Below are positions 43,941-55,117 of a stretch of 64,000 nucleotides of DNA, piece after piece. The translations under genes and the position numbers were made by a program. Location of the stretch: positions 1 to 64,000 of the forward strand of contig ONBW01000002.1 of assembly GCA_900316165.1 (NCBI GenBank), in the 5' to 3' direction. This DNA comes from an uncultured Lachnospiraceae bacterium (GTDB lineage: Bacteria > Bacillota > Clostridia > Lachnospirales > Lachnospiraceae). Position 1 is the first letter of the stretch; each line of letters opens with the position of its first letter. Under the pieces are notes generated by a model that worked only from the letters and a program-made list of their open reading frames with translations, made no database searches and was not told the DNA's origin.

Positions 43941-46900
43941 ATGGCAAATATTCAGCCTGAATTAAAACGAGGCGCAGGTATCCTTCTTCCGGTAAGCTCA
44001 CTGCCGTCACCTTACGGTATCGGTACTTTCGGAAAGGCTGCCTATGATTTCATTGACGAATTGGTACGCGCAGGACAGTCCTACTGGCAGGTGCTTCCTG
44101 TAGGACCTACCAGCTTTGGAGACAGCCCATACCAGTCTTTCTCCGCATTTGCAGGAAATCCTTATTTTATAGATTTAGATACACTTGCAGATGACGGACT
44201 TCTCGACAGGGACGAGCTTAATGAGATTGACTGGGGCAGCAATGCGGATGATGTAGATTACGCGAAGCTCTACAACAATCGTTACAGGATTTTAAAAAAG
44301 GCATATCTCGCATTTTTATCATCTGATGACAGAAAAATAAAAGACCGCCACGGTGACTTCAGACAGTTCCGCGAGATCAATTCCGAATGGCTCAATGACT
44401 ACGCACTTTTCATGGCCTTAAAGGACAGAAATAACGGAAAGAGCTGGCAGGAGTGGGATGATGATATAAAGTTCAGAAAGCCTGAGATCGTTTCCTATTA
44501 CAAGGATCTCCTGAAGGAACAGATTGATTTCTATTGCTTCCTGCAGTTTGAGTTTTACAGACAGTGGACTCTTTTAAAGAGATATGCTAATAACCACGAT
44601 ATAGAGATCATCGGAGACATTCCTATCTATGTAGCCCTCGATTCTTCAGATGTATGGTGCCATCCTGAAATCTTCCAGCTCGATGAGCACCTGGATCCGA
44701 TAGAGGTTGCAGGCTGCCCTCCAGATGCATTCTCAGATTACGGTCAGAAGTGGGGCAATCCTCTCTATGACTGGAAGAAGATGAAACAGGATGGTTTCAC
44801 CTGGTGGAAGAAGAGAATGGCTTCCGCAGCAAACCTCTATGATATAGTTCGAATCGATCATTTCCTCGGAGTGGTAAGGTATTACTGTATTCCTTTAAAT
44901 GGTGATCCGGTAGACGGACACTATGAAGAGGGACCTGGAGCTGATCTTACAGATGCTATCTCAGAGGTTATGGGTGATTCAAAGATCATCGCAGAGGACC
45001 TTGGAGTAGTAGTTCCTGGAGTAAAGGCTCTTCTTAAGAAGACCGGCTATCCTGGAATGAAGATCTTAGAGTTCGCCTTCGATGGCAACAGACAGAACGA
45101 ATACCTGCCTCATATGTATGACAGGAACTGTGTTGTCTACAGCGGAACTCATGATAATGAGACCTTAAGAGGATATTTCAAGAGCCTCTCTCCAATGGGC
45201 TATCAGTATCTTCTCGACTATACAGGCTCAGAGGATGAGAAGGGCCTGATTGAGAGAATTTTCCGTATGGCATACATGAGCGTGGCAAACACGGTTATCC
45301 TTCAGATGCAGGATATCCTCGAGAAGGACAATTCAGCACGTATGAATCTCCCGTCCACTATCGGAACGAACTGGAGATGGAGGATGACTAAGGGAGAGTT
45401 CTCAGAAGAGAAACAGAAATTTCTTAGAAAGCTTGCAGATACTTATTCAAGAAATGAAAACAGAAAGGTGAACAAAGGACAGATGGTTGCAGAGACAGTA
45501 AAGAAACTTTACAACAAGGATATCAGGAACTGCTCAGACGAAGAGATCTATGTTGCGCTTCTTCACCTCGTGCGTGACATGGCAGAGGAGAGACGTTCAG
45601 ATGCTGGAAAGAAAAAAGTATATTATATCTCAGCAGAGTTCCTTATCGGAAAGCTCTTATCCAATAACATGTTAAACCTCGGAATTTTCGATGAGGTAAA
45701 GAAAGAGCTTGCTGATAATGGCAAGGATATCTACCGTATCGAGGAGATCGAAAATGAGCCTTCACTCGGAAACGGTGGTCTTGGAAGACTTGCTGCCTGC
45801 TTCCTCGATTCTATGGCTTCTATCGGAATTCATGGAGACGGAATCGGAATCAATTACCATCTTGGACTTTTCAAGCAGGTATTTAAGGACAATCTCCAGA
45901 AAGAGACCCCGAACCCTTGGATTACAAAGGATTCATGGCTTATCGACAGACAGAAGGAGTACACTGTTGAGTTCAGATATCATACAGTACATGCTCACCT
46001 CTATGATATCCCTGTTACAGGCTATGAGAACAGAACCAACGAGCTGCATCTGTTTGATATCGACTCAGTAGATGAGCATATCACACAGGGCGACACGATA
46101 AACTTCAACAAGGACGATATAGAGAAGAACCTGACACTTTTCCTGTATCCGGATGATTCAGATGATAAGGGCAGAATGCTTCGTATCTATCAGGAGTACT
46201 TCATGGTAAGTGCCGGAGCACAGCTTATCATTGATGAGTGCATCGCAAGAGGCTCAAACCTTCATGACCTTGCTGACTATGCAGCAATTCAGATCAACGA
46301 CACACATCCATCAATGGTTATCCCTGAGCTTATCAGACTTCTGACTCAGAGAGGAATCGATGTAGACGAGGCTATTGATATCGTATCAAAGACCTGCGCT
46401 TATACAAACCACACTATCCTTGCAGAGGCTCTTGAGACATGGAACTTCGACTTCATGAATCAGGTAGTTCCACAGATTATGCCTATAATCACTATCCTCG
46501 ATGCAAAGGTTAAGAACAAGTACAAGGACGCTTCTACATACATCATTGATGATAACAGGAACGTACACATGGCTTTCATGGACATCCATTTCAGCCACAG
46601 TGTAAATGGTGTTGCTTACCTGCACACTGAGATCCTTAAGAACACAGAGCTTCATAACTTCTATGAGCTCTATCCTGATAAGTTCAACAACAAGACAAAC
46701 GGAATCACCTTCCGCAGATGGCTCTTAGACTGCAACCCAGAGCTTACAGAGCTTATCGAGTCAAAGATCGGAGATGGCTTCAAGAAGGATTCAAATGAGC
46801 TGAAGAAGCTTATGGACTACGTAGATGATAAGGAGACTCTTGAGGCACTCCGTTCTATCAAGGTTCACAATAAGAAGAGATTCGCTGACTTCATGAAGAA

Positions 46901-47738
46901 GAATCAGGGAATCGAGCTTGATGGACATTCAATCTTTGATGTACAGGTAAAGAGACTTCACGAGTACAAGAGACAGCAGTTAAATCTTCTGTTCCTTATC
47001 CATATGTACTTGGAGATCAAGAGAGGAAAGAAGCCGGTTCGTCCTATCACAGCAGTATTCGGAGCAAAGGCAGCACCAGCATATACCATCGCAAAGGATA
47101 TCATCCATCTTATCCTCTGCATGCAGGAGATCACAGCAAATGATCCTGAGGTAGCTCCATACTTAAAGGTTGTAATGATCGAGAACTACAACGTTACAGC
47201 AGCTTCTATCGTAATTCCTGCAGCAGATGTATCTGAGCAGATCTCACTTGCATCAAAGGAAGCCAGCGGTACCTCGAATATGAAGTTCATGCTTAACGGT
47301 GCTGTAACTCTTGGAACTATGGACGGCGCTAACGTTGAGATCGCTGACCTCGTTGGCAAGGATAACATCTATACCTTCGGTGAGGATTCACAGACAGTTA
47401 TCGACAGATATGCAAGAGGCGATTACAACTCACGCAGCTACTACGAGAAGGATCCTGTCCTTAAAGAGGCAGTTGACTTCATCGTAAGCGATACTGTAAG
47501 AAAAGTAGGAAATGCCGAGAACCTTGAGAGACTCTACAACGAGCTTCTTAATAAGGACTGGTTCATGACCTTCCCTGATTTCGAGGATTACTTAAAGACC
47601 CGTCAGCAGGTATTCGCAGACTTCGAGGATCGTGACGCCTGGGCTAAGAAGTGCCTTGTAAATATCGCAAATGCAGGCTTCTTCTCATCAGACCGTACCA
47701 TCGACCAGTACGATAAGGAAATCTGGCACACCAGATAA
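43941..47738 (+). CDS. 4-alpha-glucanotransferase / alpha-glucan phosphorylase fusion
   Basis: A 1265-residue fusion. Residues 1 to about 495 are MalQ (amylomaltase, GH77): [34 protein letters not shown] with the nucleophile Asp, IIAEDLGVV with the acid/base Glu, and [10 protein letters not shown]. From about 515 it is GlgP/MalP (GT35): [40 protein letters not shown], and the PLP lysine in [15 protein letters not shown]. One chain could thus disproportionate maltodextrins and phosphorolyse the products to glucose-1-phosphate. The ATG follows GGAGGG; an in-frame ATG 27 bases upstream is weaker. It has its own terminator. Confidence 0.95.
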   Translation: MANIQPELKRGAGILLPVSSLPSPYGIGTFGKAAYDFIDELVRAGQSYWQVLPVGPTSFGDSPYQSFSAFAGNPYFIDLDTLADDGLLDRDELNEIDWGSNADDVDYAKLYNNRYRILKKAYLAFLSSDDRKIKDRHGDFRQFREINSEWLNDYALFMALKDRNNGKSWQEWDDDIKFRKPEIVSYYKDLLKEQIDFYCFLQFEFYRQWTLLKRYANNHDIEIIGDIPIYVALDSSDVWCHPEIFQLDEHLDPIEVAGCPPDAFSDYGQKWGNPLYDWKKMKQDGFTWWKKRMASAANLYDIVRIDHFLGVVRYYCIPLNGDPVDGHYEEGPGADLTDAISEVMGDSKIIAEDLGVVVPGVKALLKKTGYPGMKILEFAFDGNRQNEYLPHMYDRNCVVYSGTHDNETLRGYFKSLSPMGYQYLLDYTGSEDEKGLIERIFRMAYMSVANTVILQMQDILEKDNSARMNLPSTIGTNWRWRMTKGEFSEEKQKFLRKLADTYSRNENRKVNKGQMVAETVKKLYNKDIRNCSDEEIYVALLHLVRDMAEERRSDAGKKKVYYISAEFLIGKLLSNNMLNLGIFDEVKKELADNGKDIYRIEEIENEPSLGNGGLGRLAACFLDSMASIGIHGDGIGINYHLGLFKQVFKDNLQKETPNPWITKDSWLIDRQKEYTVEFRYHTVHAHLYDIPVTGYENRTNELHLFDIDSVDEHITQGDTINFNKDDIEKNLTLFLYPDDSDDKGRMLRIYQEYFMVSAGAQLIIDECIARGSNLHDLADYAAIQINDTHPSMVIPELIRLLTQRGIDVDEAIDIVSKTCAYTNHTILAEALETWNFDFMNQVVPQIMPIITILDAKVKNKYKDASTYIIDDNRNVHMAFMDIHFSHSVNGVAYLHTEILKNTELHNFYELYPDKFNNKTNGITFRRWLLDCNPELTELIESKIGDGFKKDSNELKKLMDYVDDKETLEALRSIKVHNKKRFADFMKKNQGIELDGHSIFDVQVKRLHEYKRQQLNLLFLIHMYLEIKRGKKPVRPITAVFGAKAAPAYTIAKDIIHLILCMQEITANDPEVAPYLKVVMIENYNVTAASIVIPAADVSEQISLASKEASGTSNMKFMLNGAVTLGTMDGANVEIADLVGKDNIYTFGEDSQTVIDRYARGDYNSRSYYEKDPVLKEAVDFIVSDTVRKVGNAENLERLYNELLNKDWFMTFPDFEDYLKTRQQVFADFEDRDAWAKKCLVNIANAGFFSSDRTIDQYDKEIWHTR

Positions 47739-47783
47739 TTTTCTTCTACTTTACTAGAACTTAATATTTGTGTTAAAATAAGA

Positions 47784-47815
47784 GCAGTGTCTTTTTATAA
47801 GACACTGCTTTTGTT
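47784..47815 (+). terminator. Terminator of the MalQ-GlgP gene
   Basis: A ten-base-pair GCAGTGTCTT/AAGACACTGC stem with a TTTAT loop is followed by TTTTGTTG. Confidence 0.88.
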
Positions 47816-47851
47816 GTCTATAAACATTTATTTTTTTATTAAAGACGGATT

Positions 47852-49378
47852 ATGGAAATACTTATAGTAGATGATGAGGCCATTGAGAGAAAGGGCCTTA
47901 TAATGCTCCTTAAAAGGGAAAAAATAGACGCACACATCAGGGAGGCCGGTAACGGGAAGCAGGCTCTCGAGAAGCTTGAGGAAAAGCCGGCTGACCTGAT
48001 GCTTACTGATATCAAAATGCCTTTCATGGACGGACTTGAGCTTACTGATATCTGCTCTAAGAAGTACCCTGATATGAAGATGGTTATTTTTTCGGGATAT
48101 GGAGAGTTCGAGTACGCGAGAAAGGCCATGAAAAGTGGTGTCACGAACTATATTCTTAAGCCCGTTGACCCGTCCGAATTTCATAAGACGATTGAGACTG
48201 TCACAAAGCAGATGAGCGAGGCAGCAGTAGAGAGCGAAAACCGTGACAGGAGAAGTGACTTCATCCTAGAGCACGTGATGCTTGAACTGTTATACGGCAG
48301 GGAGTTGGAGACTCTTGATCCGTCTGTAAGAAAAATGATTCCGGACGGCTTTGCCGAGGATATCACCGTAATGGCGCTGATGTCCTTCAATCACGATTTC
48401 TTTGGGCTGAAGTCGGTTAATTTTTCAGATGAGGTGAAAAAGAAGACCGGCCTCGATTTCTGGTGCGTAAATATCGATCCATCGAGCTGCGTTTTCCTGT
48501 TCTCTGAGGAGACAGGTGACAGAAAGGCGCTTGGAGATAAGTTAAACGAGGCGATAAACAGACTGTATGATGAGACCTCATACGTATCTGTCTCAGAGTC
48601 TCTTCCGGGAGGACACTCAAACCTTAAGGCGTTAGGCCGCACCTTTGATTCTCTCGAATCATTGATGGAGAACCGTTTTTATTTAGGGGACGACCATGTA
48701 TTCCTTGAGGGTGAGGAGAACGAGCCTGCCGACATCAATGACATCGATTCAGATGTCCTGATGAAGCAGATAAAACAGGATATAAATGTCAAGGATATGG
48801 TGGGACTAAGAGAACACTATGAGAAGCTCTGCGACAAGTATAAGAACAACACAGGATTTTCCCAGGTTTATGTGAAGTTCGTCTTTTCAAACCTGATGAA
48901 GGAAATCTACGACAATGTGCCTAAGGCTGACCAGGGCTCGCTTTCGGCTGATGTCGACAAGCTCTACAGGACGACTGATTTTTCTGAGGTCATGAATATT
49001 CTTGACAGAGGTATTTCGCTATTAGAAAAGAATTTTGACCTTAATCCGCAGACCTCACACCGTGAGATAGAGACTGTAAAGCAGTACATCTATGACCATT
49101 ACAATGAGGAGCTTTCTACAGAGCTTCTAGCTGAAAAGGTCTATATGGCACCGAGCTACCTGTCTCATGTGTTTAAGAAGGAGACAGGCCAGAATCTGTC
49201 GAAATTTATTAAATCTCTCCGCATGGAAAAAGCAAAGCAGATGCTCGAGGAAACTCACAATAAGATCGTAAATATCAGCTATGCTGTGGGTTATCCAAAC
49301 GTATCATATTTCTGCCGCAGCTTCAGGGCTTATTTCGGTGTCAGCCCGCAGCAGTACAGGACAGAGGAAGGCAAGTAA
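47852..49378 (+). CDS. YesN-type response regulator with AraC output domain
   Basis: A 508-residue regulator. Residues 1-125 are a receiver with D8-D9 and phospho-acceptor D53 (MLTDIKMP), and lysine in YILKPVDP. A long middle domain (about 130-400) is typical of YesN proteins. The C-terminal 100 residues are an AraC-type double HTH (STELLAEKVYMAPSYLSHVF, then ISYAVGYPNVSYFCRSFRAY). Its stop overlaps the start of the kinase gene by one base. It probably activates the sugar ABC genes downstream. Confidence 0.9.
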   Translation: MEILIVDDEAIERKGLIMLLKREKIDAHIREAGNGKQALEKLEEKPADLMLTDIKMPFMDGLELTDICSKKYPDMKMVIFSGYGEFEYARKAMKSGVTNYILKPVDPSEFHKTIETVTKQMSEAAVESENRDRRSDFILEHVMLELLYGRELETLDPSVRKMIPDGFAEDITVMALMSFNHDFFGLKSVNFSDEVKKKTGLDFWCVNIDPSSCVFLFSEETGDRKALGDKLNEAINRLYDETSYVSVSESLPGGHSNLKALGRTFDSLESLMENRFYLGDDHVFLEGEENEPADINDIDSDVLMKQIKQDINVKDMVGLREHYEKLCDKYKNNTGFSQVYVKFVFSNLMKEIYDNVPKADQGSLSADVDKLYRTTDFSEVMNILDRGISLLEKNFDLNPQTSHREIETVKQYIYDHYNEELSTELLAEKVYMAPSYLSHVFKKETGQNLSKFIKSLRMEKAKQMLEETHNKIVNISYAVGYPNVSYFCRSFRAYFGVSPQQYRTEEGK

Positions 49379-51096
49379 TGTTATCCCGTTTACGCCGTTT
49401 TTTTGACAGGAGATTCAGAGATTCACGCCTTATTAATAAGATTATGCTGATCTATGTCTCTATCAGCGTTGTCCCGATACTTATCCTCGGGGCCTTTCTT
49501 GTCATGCAGGAGAGGAATACGATGCAGAGACAGCGGACTGAATCTATGAAAAATGCCTTGGAGCAGGCAGCTTATTCTGTTACCTCTGATATCCGTGTCT
49601 ATAATAATCTGTCTGATTACGTGGCTTATAACCAGACTGTAAGTGATGTGCTGACAGGCACATATTCGAGTAAATACGACCTCTATGAGCAGTATGAGAA
49701 GACAATCGATCCCATACTTCAATCGCCGTCTTATTTTTCCCCGGATATAGAAAAATTAAAGATCTACGTAAACAATGGCCTCCCTTCACACGGAGAGACT
49801 ATAGCGCAGCTTTCCGATATCAAAAGTACAAAGTGGTACAAAGAAAATAAGGACTCACTGAACCAGTCCGTGACCTGGATCATAGACAGCAAAAAACACA
49901 AAATCAGGTCTGTCCGGACCATGCCACTTATGGAGATGAACAATGTCACTGCGCTCCTTTATATAGAAGTGAAATATAACGCCCTCTTTGACAGCTTCGA
50001 TAATATCTGTCAGGATGGCCAGGGACTTGTGGTCTTAGATGAGAACGGCAATACTGTCTATCAGAAAGTAAACGGGGTTTCAGCAAAGGCTGTTCCTGTA
50101 TCGAGGCTTATGAGCGGAGAGAGCAGATACGGTCATTTTTACATCGAGAGCAAAAAAATACAGGGTCTTCAGCTGACTGCGTATATGTATGGAAAGAACA
50201 GCTTCTTTATATGGCAGAATGTGCAGCTTGTTATTGTCCTTCTCGTGTATATCAGTATTGTTATTGCGACTCTTCTTATTGCGTCGAGAATGTTCCAGCG
50301 CTATGTCGTAAATGATATCACGAGCCTTGAGGCCAATATGGAGGAGGTCAAAAAGGGAAACCGTGCTCTTATGGTGGTTTCGGATTCGAAGGACGAGATA
50401 GGCGGCCTGATCCGCGGCTTTGGCTCTATGCTTGCAGAGATCAACAGGCTCATCAAGGAAAATTATGAGAACAAGCTGTCTCTTCGTAAGGCCGAGATGA
50501 AGGCACTTCAGGCGCAGATAAACCCTCATTTTCTCTATAATTCGCTTTCACTTATTAACTGGAAGGCTATTGAGGCAGGAGCTGATGATATATCAGAGCT
50601 TACTCTTGCGCTGTCAAGCTTCTACAGGACCTCACTTAATCATGGTAAAAATGTCCTCTCAGTTCGAGGTGAAATCGAGAACGTGAAGAGCTACATAAAG
50701 ATACAATCGTTCATGCATGACAACAGTTTTGAAACGGTGGTAGATGTAGATGAGGATATTTTAGAATATGAGACCTTGAATCTGCTTCTGCAGCCGCTTG
50801 TCGAGAACGCGATAGATCATGGAATTGATATGAAGGAGGATGGCAAGGGCTTTATTAAGATTCTTGGCAGACAGACCGCGAACACCATTGTAATCACTGT
50901 TGAGGACAATGGGGTAGGAATGGATCAGAAGACAGCGGATAATATTATCACCTTTAAGAGCAAAGGATACGGCGTCGCGAACGTAAATCAGCGTATTGAA
51001 CTGTTCTACGGAAAGCCTTATGGGCTAAGAATCAAGAGTGAACCTGGTAAGGGAACAAAGTGCACGATAACGATTCCAAAGAGAAAAATGTCATGA
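49378..51096 (+). CDS. YesM-type sensor histidine kinase
   Basis: A 572-residue membrane kinase. A first transmembrane helix is at about 22-42 (IMLIYVSISVVPILILGAFL) and a second at about 278-300, with an extracellular sensing domain between. Then come HAMP, the His_kinase domain with INPHFLYNSLSLINW (the phospho-acceptor His), and a GHKL ATPase with PLVENAIDHG and EDNGVGM. It partners the YesN-type regulator. Such pairs usually sense extracellular oligosaccharides. Confidence 0.92.
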   Translation: MLSRLRRFFDRRFRDSRLINKIMLIYVSISVVPILILGAFLVMQERNTMQRQRTESMKNALEQAAYSVTSDIRVYNNLSDYVAYNQTVSDVLTGTYSSKYDLYEQYEKTIDPILQSPSYFSPDIEKLKIYVNNGLPSHGETIAQLSDIKSTKWYKENKDSLNQSVTWIIDSKKHKIRSVRTMPLMEMNNVTALLYIEVKYNALFDSFDNICQDGQGLVVLDENGNTVYQKVNGVSAKAVPVSRLMSGESRYGHFYIESKKIQGLQLTAYMYGKNSFFIWQNVQLVIVLLVYISIVIATLLIASRMFQRYVVNDITSLEANMEEVKKGNRALMVVSDSKDEIGGLIRGFGSMLAEINRLIKENYENKLSLRKAEMKALQAQINPHFLYNSLSLINWKAIEAGADDISELTLALSSFYRTSLNHGKNVLSVRGEIENVKSYIKIQSFMHDNSFETVVDVDEDILEYETLNLLLQPLVENAIDHGIDMKEDGKGFIKILGRQTANTIVITVEDNGVGMDQKTADNIITFKSKGYGVANVNQRIELFYGKPYGLRIKSEPGKGTKCTITIPKRKMS

Positions 51097-51100
51097 AAAC

Positions 51101-51137
51101 AGGATCGGATTCAAGAATCCGGTCTTATTTTTTACAT
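51101..51137 (+). terminator. Terminator of the YesN/YesM operon
   Basis: An eleven-base-pair stem (AGGATCGGATT/AATCCGGTCTT, two wobble pairs) is followed by ATTTTTTA. Confidence 0.75.
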
Positions 51138-51297
51138 GTTCAATTTTTATTCAATATAAAGACAAAAAAATTACATAAATCAAAAAATTCTTATATTTAC
51201 GATTTGGGCATACAAAACTATAATAATCATTGTAAACAAGGAAATGCTTATTAAGGCCCTTACGCAAAGGGAGGGGCCGAGAAGGAGGAAATTAAGC

Positions 51298-52605
51298 ATG
51301 AAGAAAAAAATCGTTAGTTTACTTCTTGCAGCATCAATGGTTGCTACACTTGGTGCATGCGGAAGCGGCTCAAGCTCAAAAGACAGCAGCTCATCATCAG
51401 CAGCTTCATCAGATTCAACTGCTAAGGCTGATGATCCGGTACAGACTCTTATCAAGAACACAACCGGAACTGTAGATCTCACACTCTGGTGCTCAGAGAC
51501 AAAAGAGTATCAGACAGTCATGAAGGAGATCGTTGATAACTTCAAGAAGGAGTACTCAGATGTAGATTTCAACATCACAATCGGTTCTGAGTCAGAGGCT
51601 AACACAAAGGATGATCTTCTTAAGGATGTTGAGGCTGGTGCCGATGTATTCGCATTCGCTGATGACCAGACAAACGAGCTCGTTAAAGCTGGTGCTCTTC
51701 AGGAAGTTTCAACCACATACACATATGATCCGAAGGAGACAGATACAGATGGTTCTCTTGAGGCTGCTACAATCGACGGCAAGGTTTACGCTTACCCTAT
51801 GACAGCTTCAAACGGATACTTCCTTTACTATGATAAGAGCGTTATCCCAGATGAGGATGCTGGTTCACTCGATAAGATCCTTGCAGACTGCGAGAAGGCT
51901 GGAAAGACATTCGGTATGGAAGTTTCAAACGCTTGGTACCTCTACAGCTTCTTCAAGGGCGCAGGACTTGAAGCTAATTTAAACGATGACGGAAAGACAA
52001 CAGACTGCAACTGGAACGCTACTGATACAGATCCTACAGGTGCTCAGGTAGCTGAGGCTATTACAGCAGCTGCTAAGAGCAAGGCTTTCAAGAACCTTGG
52101 AAACGATGATCAGATGGCTGCGATCAAGGATGGTAAGATGGCTGCATGTGTTAACGGTACATGGTCATCACAGACTGTTTCAGATGCTTGGGGCAAAAAC
52201 CTTGGCGCTGCTAAGCTTCCTACATTCACAGTCAATGGTAAGCAGGTTCAAATGGGTTCATTCTCAGGATACAAGCTTATCGGTGTAAATGCTTACTCAA
52301 AGCAGACAGGATGGGCTATGCTTCTTGCAGAGTACATCACAAATGCTGAGAACCAGATGAAGATCTTCAAGGCTACAGGTGAGGGCCCAGCTAACAAAGA
52401 GGATCAGCAGAGCTCAGATGTTACATCATCTCCAGCTATCGCAGCTCTTAACTCACAGGCTGAGTTCGCAAGCCTTCAGCGTGTAGGCGCTAACTTCTGG
52501 ACTCCAGGAAATTCACTTGGACAGTCACTTGTTGAGGGTAAGTACTCAGACGCTCAGAAGCTTCTTGATGAGGCTGTTGAGGGTATCACAGCAGAGGTTA
52601 AGTAA
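51298..52605 (+). CDS. Sugar ABC transporter substrate-binding lipoprotein (MalE-like)
   Basis: A 435-residue extracellular lipoprotein. MKKKIVSLLLAASMVATLGAC is a lipoprotein signal with cleavage before Cys21, followed by a Ser/Asp-rich linker. The mature part is a family 1 solute-binding protein: GTVDLTLWCSETKEYQTVMK, IDGKVYAYPMTASNGYFLYY and the NGTWSSQTVSDAWG region resemble MalE-type maltodextrin binders. An in-frame ATG 54 bases upstream is rejected, because GAAGGAGG precedes the one used. Codon bias is strong, as in pckA. A GGCCCT/AGGGGCC leader hairpin lies just upstream. Confidence 0.92.
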   Translation: MKKKIVSLLLAASMVATLGACGSGSSSKDSSSSSAASSDSTAKADDPVQTLIKNTTGTVDLTLWCSETKEYQTVMKEIVDNFKKEYSDVDFNITIGSESEANTKDDLLKDVEAGADVFAFADDQTNELVKAGALQEVSTTYTYDPKETDTDGSLEAATIDGKVYAYPMTASNGYFLYYDKSVIPDEDAGSLDKILADCEKAGKTFGMEVSNAWYLYSFFKGAGLEANLNDDGKTTDCNWNATDTDPTGAQVAEAITAAAKSKAFKNLGNDDQMAAIKDGKMAACVNGTWSSQTVSDAWGKNLGAAKLPTFTVNGKQVQMGSFSGYKLIGVNAYSKQTGWAMLLAEYITNAENQMKIFKATGEGPANKEDQQSSDVTSSPAIAALNSQAEFASLQRVGANFWTPGNSLGQSLVEGKYSDAQKLLDEAVEGITAEVK

Positions 52606-52658
52606 TTAAAACCTTTAAGCATTAACTAAATATTTAAGCACAGTCTTAAAATATTCAG

Positions 52659-52693
52659 CTGCGGCCGGTATTAAAGCCGACCGCAGTTTTTTT
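52659..52693 (+). terminator. Intercistronic hairpin between the binding protein and permeases
   Basis: A CTGCGG.GG/CC..CCGCAG stem is followed by seven T. Its position between the binding-protein gene and the permease genes suggests partial termination that lowers permease expression. Confidence 0.7.
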
Positions 52694-52730
52694 CGAAACA
52701 GGCACACTTCAATTTTGAAAGAGAGAAACT

Positions 52731-54155
52731 ATGGAAGAAGATAAGATCAGCCTTCGCCAGTATTTTGTAAAATTTGGCACGGCCGTAAAGAACGGTAATA
52801 TCTTTACCAAACTCTCGCTGATAATCATGGGTATGGGCCACTGGGCTAACGGTCAGTACATAAAGGGCTGCATCGTTACCGGAGTTGAGGCTCTCTTTAT
52901 CTGGGCTATCTGTCTTATCGGCGGGACATACTGGCCAAAGCTTGGAACGCTTGGTACAGTTCAGAGAAAAGAGCAATTCGATCCTCTTACAATGCAGAAG
53001 ACAGTTAACAATTTCGATAACTCCCTTCTGATCCTTCTTTTCAGTATTGTTGGTATCGTAATCGCTTTCTTCTTTGCCCTCTACTACATCTACAACATTA
53101 AGAAGATTTATGAGGTTCAGCAGAGAAAAGAAGCAGGTCTTCATGTAAACACATTCAAGGAAGACTGCCGTGAGATGATAAATGGTAAGTTCTATGTAAC
53201 ACTTCTTGGACTTCCTACTCTTGGTGTTATAATCATCAATGTCATCCCTATCGTTTTCATGACCTGTATCGGTTTTACCAACTACGATATAGATCATCAG
53301 CCGCCTACATATCTGTTTACCTGGGTAGGTTTAAAGAACTTCCACACCCTTTTCACTTCAAGTGTTTCTGATTCATTCGGATACGTATTCATCCGTATCC
53401 TTATCTGGACACTGATCTGGGCTATCGTAGCTACATTCACGACTTTCATTGGTGGAATCTTCCTGGCAAAGTTCATCAACGATAAGAGAACAAAACTTCC
53501 TGCTATGTGGCGTACATTCTTCGTTATCACAATCGCCATCCCACAGTTCGTTACCCTTCTTCTCGTTGGTAAGATGTTCGGAAACAACGGTATCGTAAAT
53601 GGTATCTGTTCCCAGATAGGACTTACCGGATTCCTTGAAGATTTAGGAATTATATCAAAAGGTCTTGGATACATACCGTTCCTGTCGAAGCCAGGCTGGG
53701 CTCATGTAATGATTATCCTGATAAATATCTGGGTCGGTGTTCCTTATCAGATGCTTTCAGCTACAGGACTTCTGATGAATATCCCTACTGATCAGCTTGA
53801 GGCTGCAAAGATCGATGGTGCAAGTGAGAGACAGATTTTCTGGAAGATTACTATGCCGTACATCATGTTCGTCATGGGACCTTCACTTGTTACATCTATC
53901 ATCGCAAATATCAATAACTTCAACGTTATCTACCTTCTGACAACAGATTACACCACAACGAATATGAGATTCGCTAACTCCCATGGTAACGAAGTAGATC
54001 TTCTTATTACCTGGCTGTTCAGATTGACGAATAACTACTCGAACTTCAAGATGGCATCTGTTATCGGTATCATAACCTTTGTTATCTGTGTGGCACTCAC
54101 ACTCTTAAGCTTCTCGAAGTTCTTACAAGGTGACAGAGAGGAGGAATTCCAGTAA
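52731..54155 (+). CDS. Sugar ABC transporter permease (MalF-like)
   Basis: A 474-residue inner-membrane protein. The N-terminal 185 residues carry extra helices, as in MalF. The binding-protein-dependent transport domain occupies about 210-465 with the EAA loop DQLEAAKIDGASERQIFWKI, which docks to the ATPase. It probably imports maltodextrins with its partner permease. No ATP-binding gene is in the cluster, so a shared MsmX-type ATPase elsewhere is expected. The stop overlaps the next start by one base. Confidence 0.92.
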   Translation: MEEDKISLRQYFVKFGTAVKNGNIFTKLSLIIMGMGHWANGQYIKGCIVTGVEALFIWAICLIGGTYWPKLGTLGTVQRKEQFDPLTMQKTVNNFDNSLLILLFSIVGIVIAFFFALYYIYNIKKIYEVQQRKEAGLHVNTFKEDCREMINGKFYVTLLGLPTLGVIIINVIPIVFMTCIGFTNYDIDHQPPTYLFTWVGLKNFHTLFTSSVSDSFGYVFIRILIWTLIWAIVATFTTFIGGIFLAKFINDKRTKLPAMWRTFFVITIAIPQFVTLLLVGKMFGNNGIVNGICSQIGLTGFLEDLGIISKGLGYIPFLSKPGWAHVMIILINIWVGVPYQMLSATGLLMNIPTDQLEAAKIDGASERQIFWKITMPYIMFVMGPSLVTSIIANINNFNVIYLLTTDYTTTNMRFANSHGNEVDLLITWLFRLTNNYSNFKMASVIGIITFVICVALTLLSFSKFLQGDREEEFQ

Positions 54156-55042
54156 TGGACAATACTAATACAGAAAAAATAGTTATAAAGGCTCCGGTCA
54201 GCAAAAGAATAGTAAGACCTATACTTCGCCATGTATGGCTTGGATTCCTGTCATTTATCTGGCTGCTTCCTATCGCATGGCTGTTTGTTACATCTCTTTC
54301 AGGATACAAGGGAATTAACACAAACCATTTCTTCCCACAGACATGGTCGCTTGCCAACTATAAGCAGCTCTTATTCCAGCCTGATACAGTTGCCAACTTC
54401 CCAGCCTGGTTTAAGAACTCAATGATCATCGGTGTTTTCACCTGTATCATTTCCAGTCTCTTTGTTATGATGACAGCTTACGCTTTCTCATGCATGAGAT
54501 TTAACGGCAGAAAACAGCTGATGAGCTTCTCAATCACACTCGGTATGTTCCCTGGTGTTCTTTCAATGATCGCCATCTACTTCGTCATGAAGATGATCGG
54601 TCTGACAAACTCCATCGTAGGACTTATCGTAATCTATTCGGCAGGTTCCGGACTTGGATTCCTGATCCTGAAAGGATTCTTCGATACGATCTCAGGATCG
54701 CTTCGTGAATCCGCTAAGCTCGATGGTGCATCTGAGCTTACGATTTTTACAAAAATTGTCATCCCTCTTTCAAGACCGATGATTGTTTACACAATAATCA
54801 ATGCTTTCCTGACACCTTGGATGGACTTCGTTATGGCACAGCTGATGATCCGCTCAAAGGATCCTAAGAACTGGACCGTAGCTATGGGTCTTTACAATCT
54901 CGTTCAGAAAACCCTTGTCGGCAAATACTTCTCAGTATTCTGCGCAGGAGGTGTAATGGTAGCTATCCCTATCTCAATCCTCTTCGTTCTGATGCAGAAG
55001 TTCTATGTAGAAGGAATCACCGCAGGTGGTGTCAAGGGCTGA
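54155..55042 (+). CDS. Sugar ABC transporter permease (MalG-like)
   Basis: A 295-residue six-helix permease. The EAA loop is RESAKLDGASELTIFTKI at about 185-202, and the C-terminus YVEGITAGGVKG is the MalG-type ending. It forms the channel with the MalF-like protein. The start overlaps the previous stop. A terminator follows. Confidence 0.93.
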   Translation: MDNTNTEKIVIKAPVSKRIVRPILRHVWLGFLSFIWLLPIAWLFVTSLSGYKGINTNHFFPQTWSLANYKQLLFQPDTVANFPAWFKNSMIIGVFTCIISSLFVMMTAYAFSCMRFNGRKQLMSFSITLGMFPGVLSMIAIYFVMKMIGLTNSIVGLIVIYSAGSGLGFLILKGFFDTISGSLRESAKLDGASELTIFTKIVIPLSRPMIVYTIINAFLTPWMDFVMAQLMIRSKDPKNWTVAMGLYNLVQKTLVGKYFSVFCAGGVMVAIPISILFVLMQKFYVEGITAGGVKG

Positions 55043-55070
55043 TTTCCCTCCCTCATTTATCATATAAAAG

Positions 55071-55101
55071 GAACCGCAGTATTGAACTGCGGTTCTTTTT
55101 T
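55071..55101 (+). terminator. Terminator of the sugar ABC operon
   Basis: A perfect ten-base-pair GAACCGCAGT/ACTGCGGTTC stem with an ATTGA loop is followed by TTTTTT. It overlaps the promoter of the next gene. Confidence 0.88.
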
Positions 55102-55110
55102 ATTTATAAT
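55082..55110 (+). promoter_or_regulatory. Promoter embedded in the terminator hairpin
   Basis: TTGAAC (55082-55087) and TATAAT (55105-55110) lie 17 bases apart. The expected start point coincides with the ATG at 55118, so the message may be leaderless. Confidence 0.65.
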
Positions 55111-55117
55111 AGACTCT

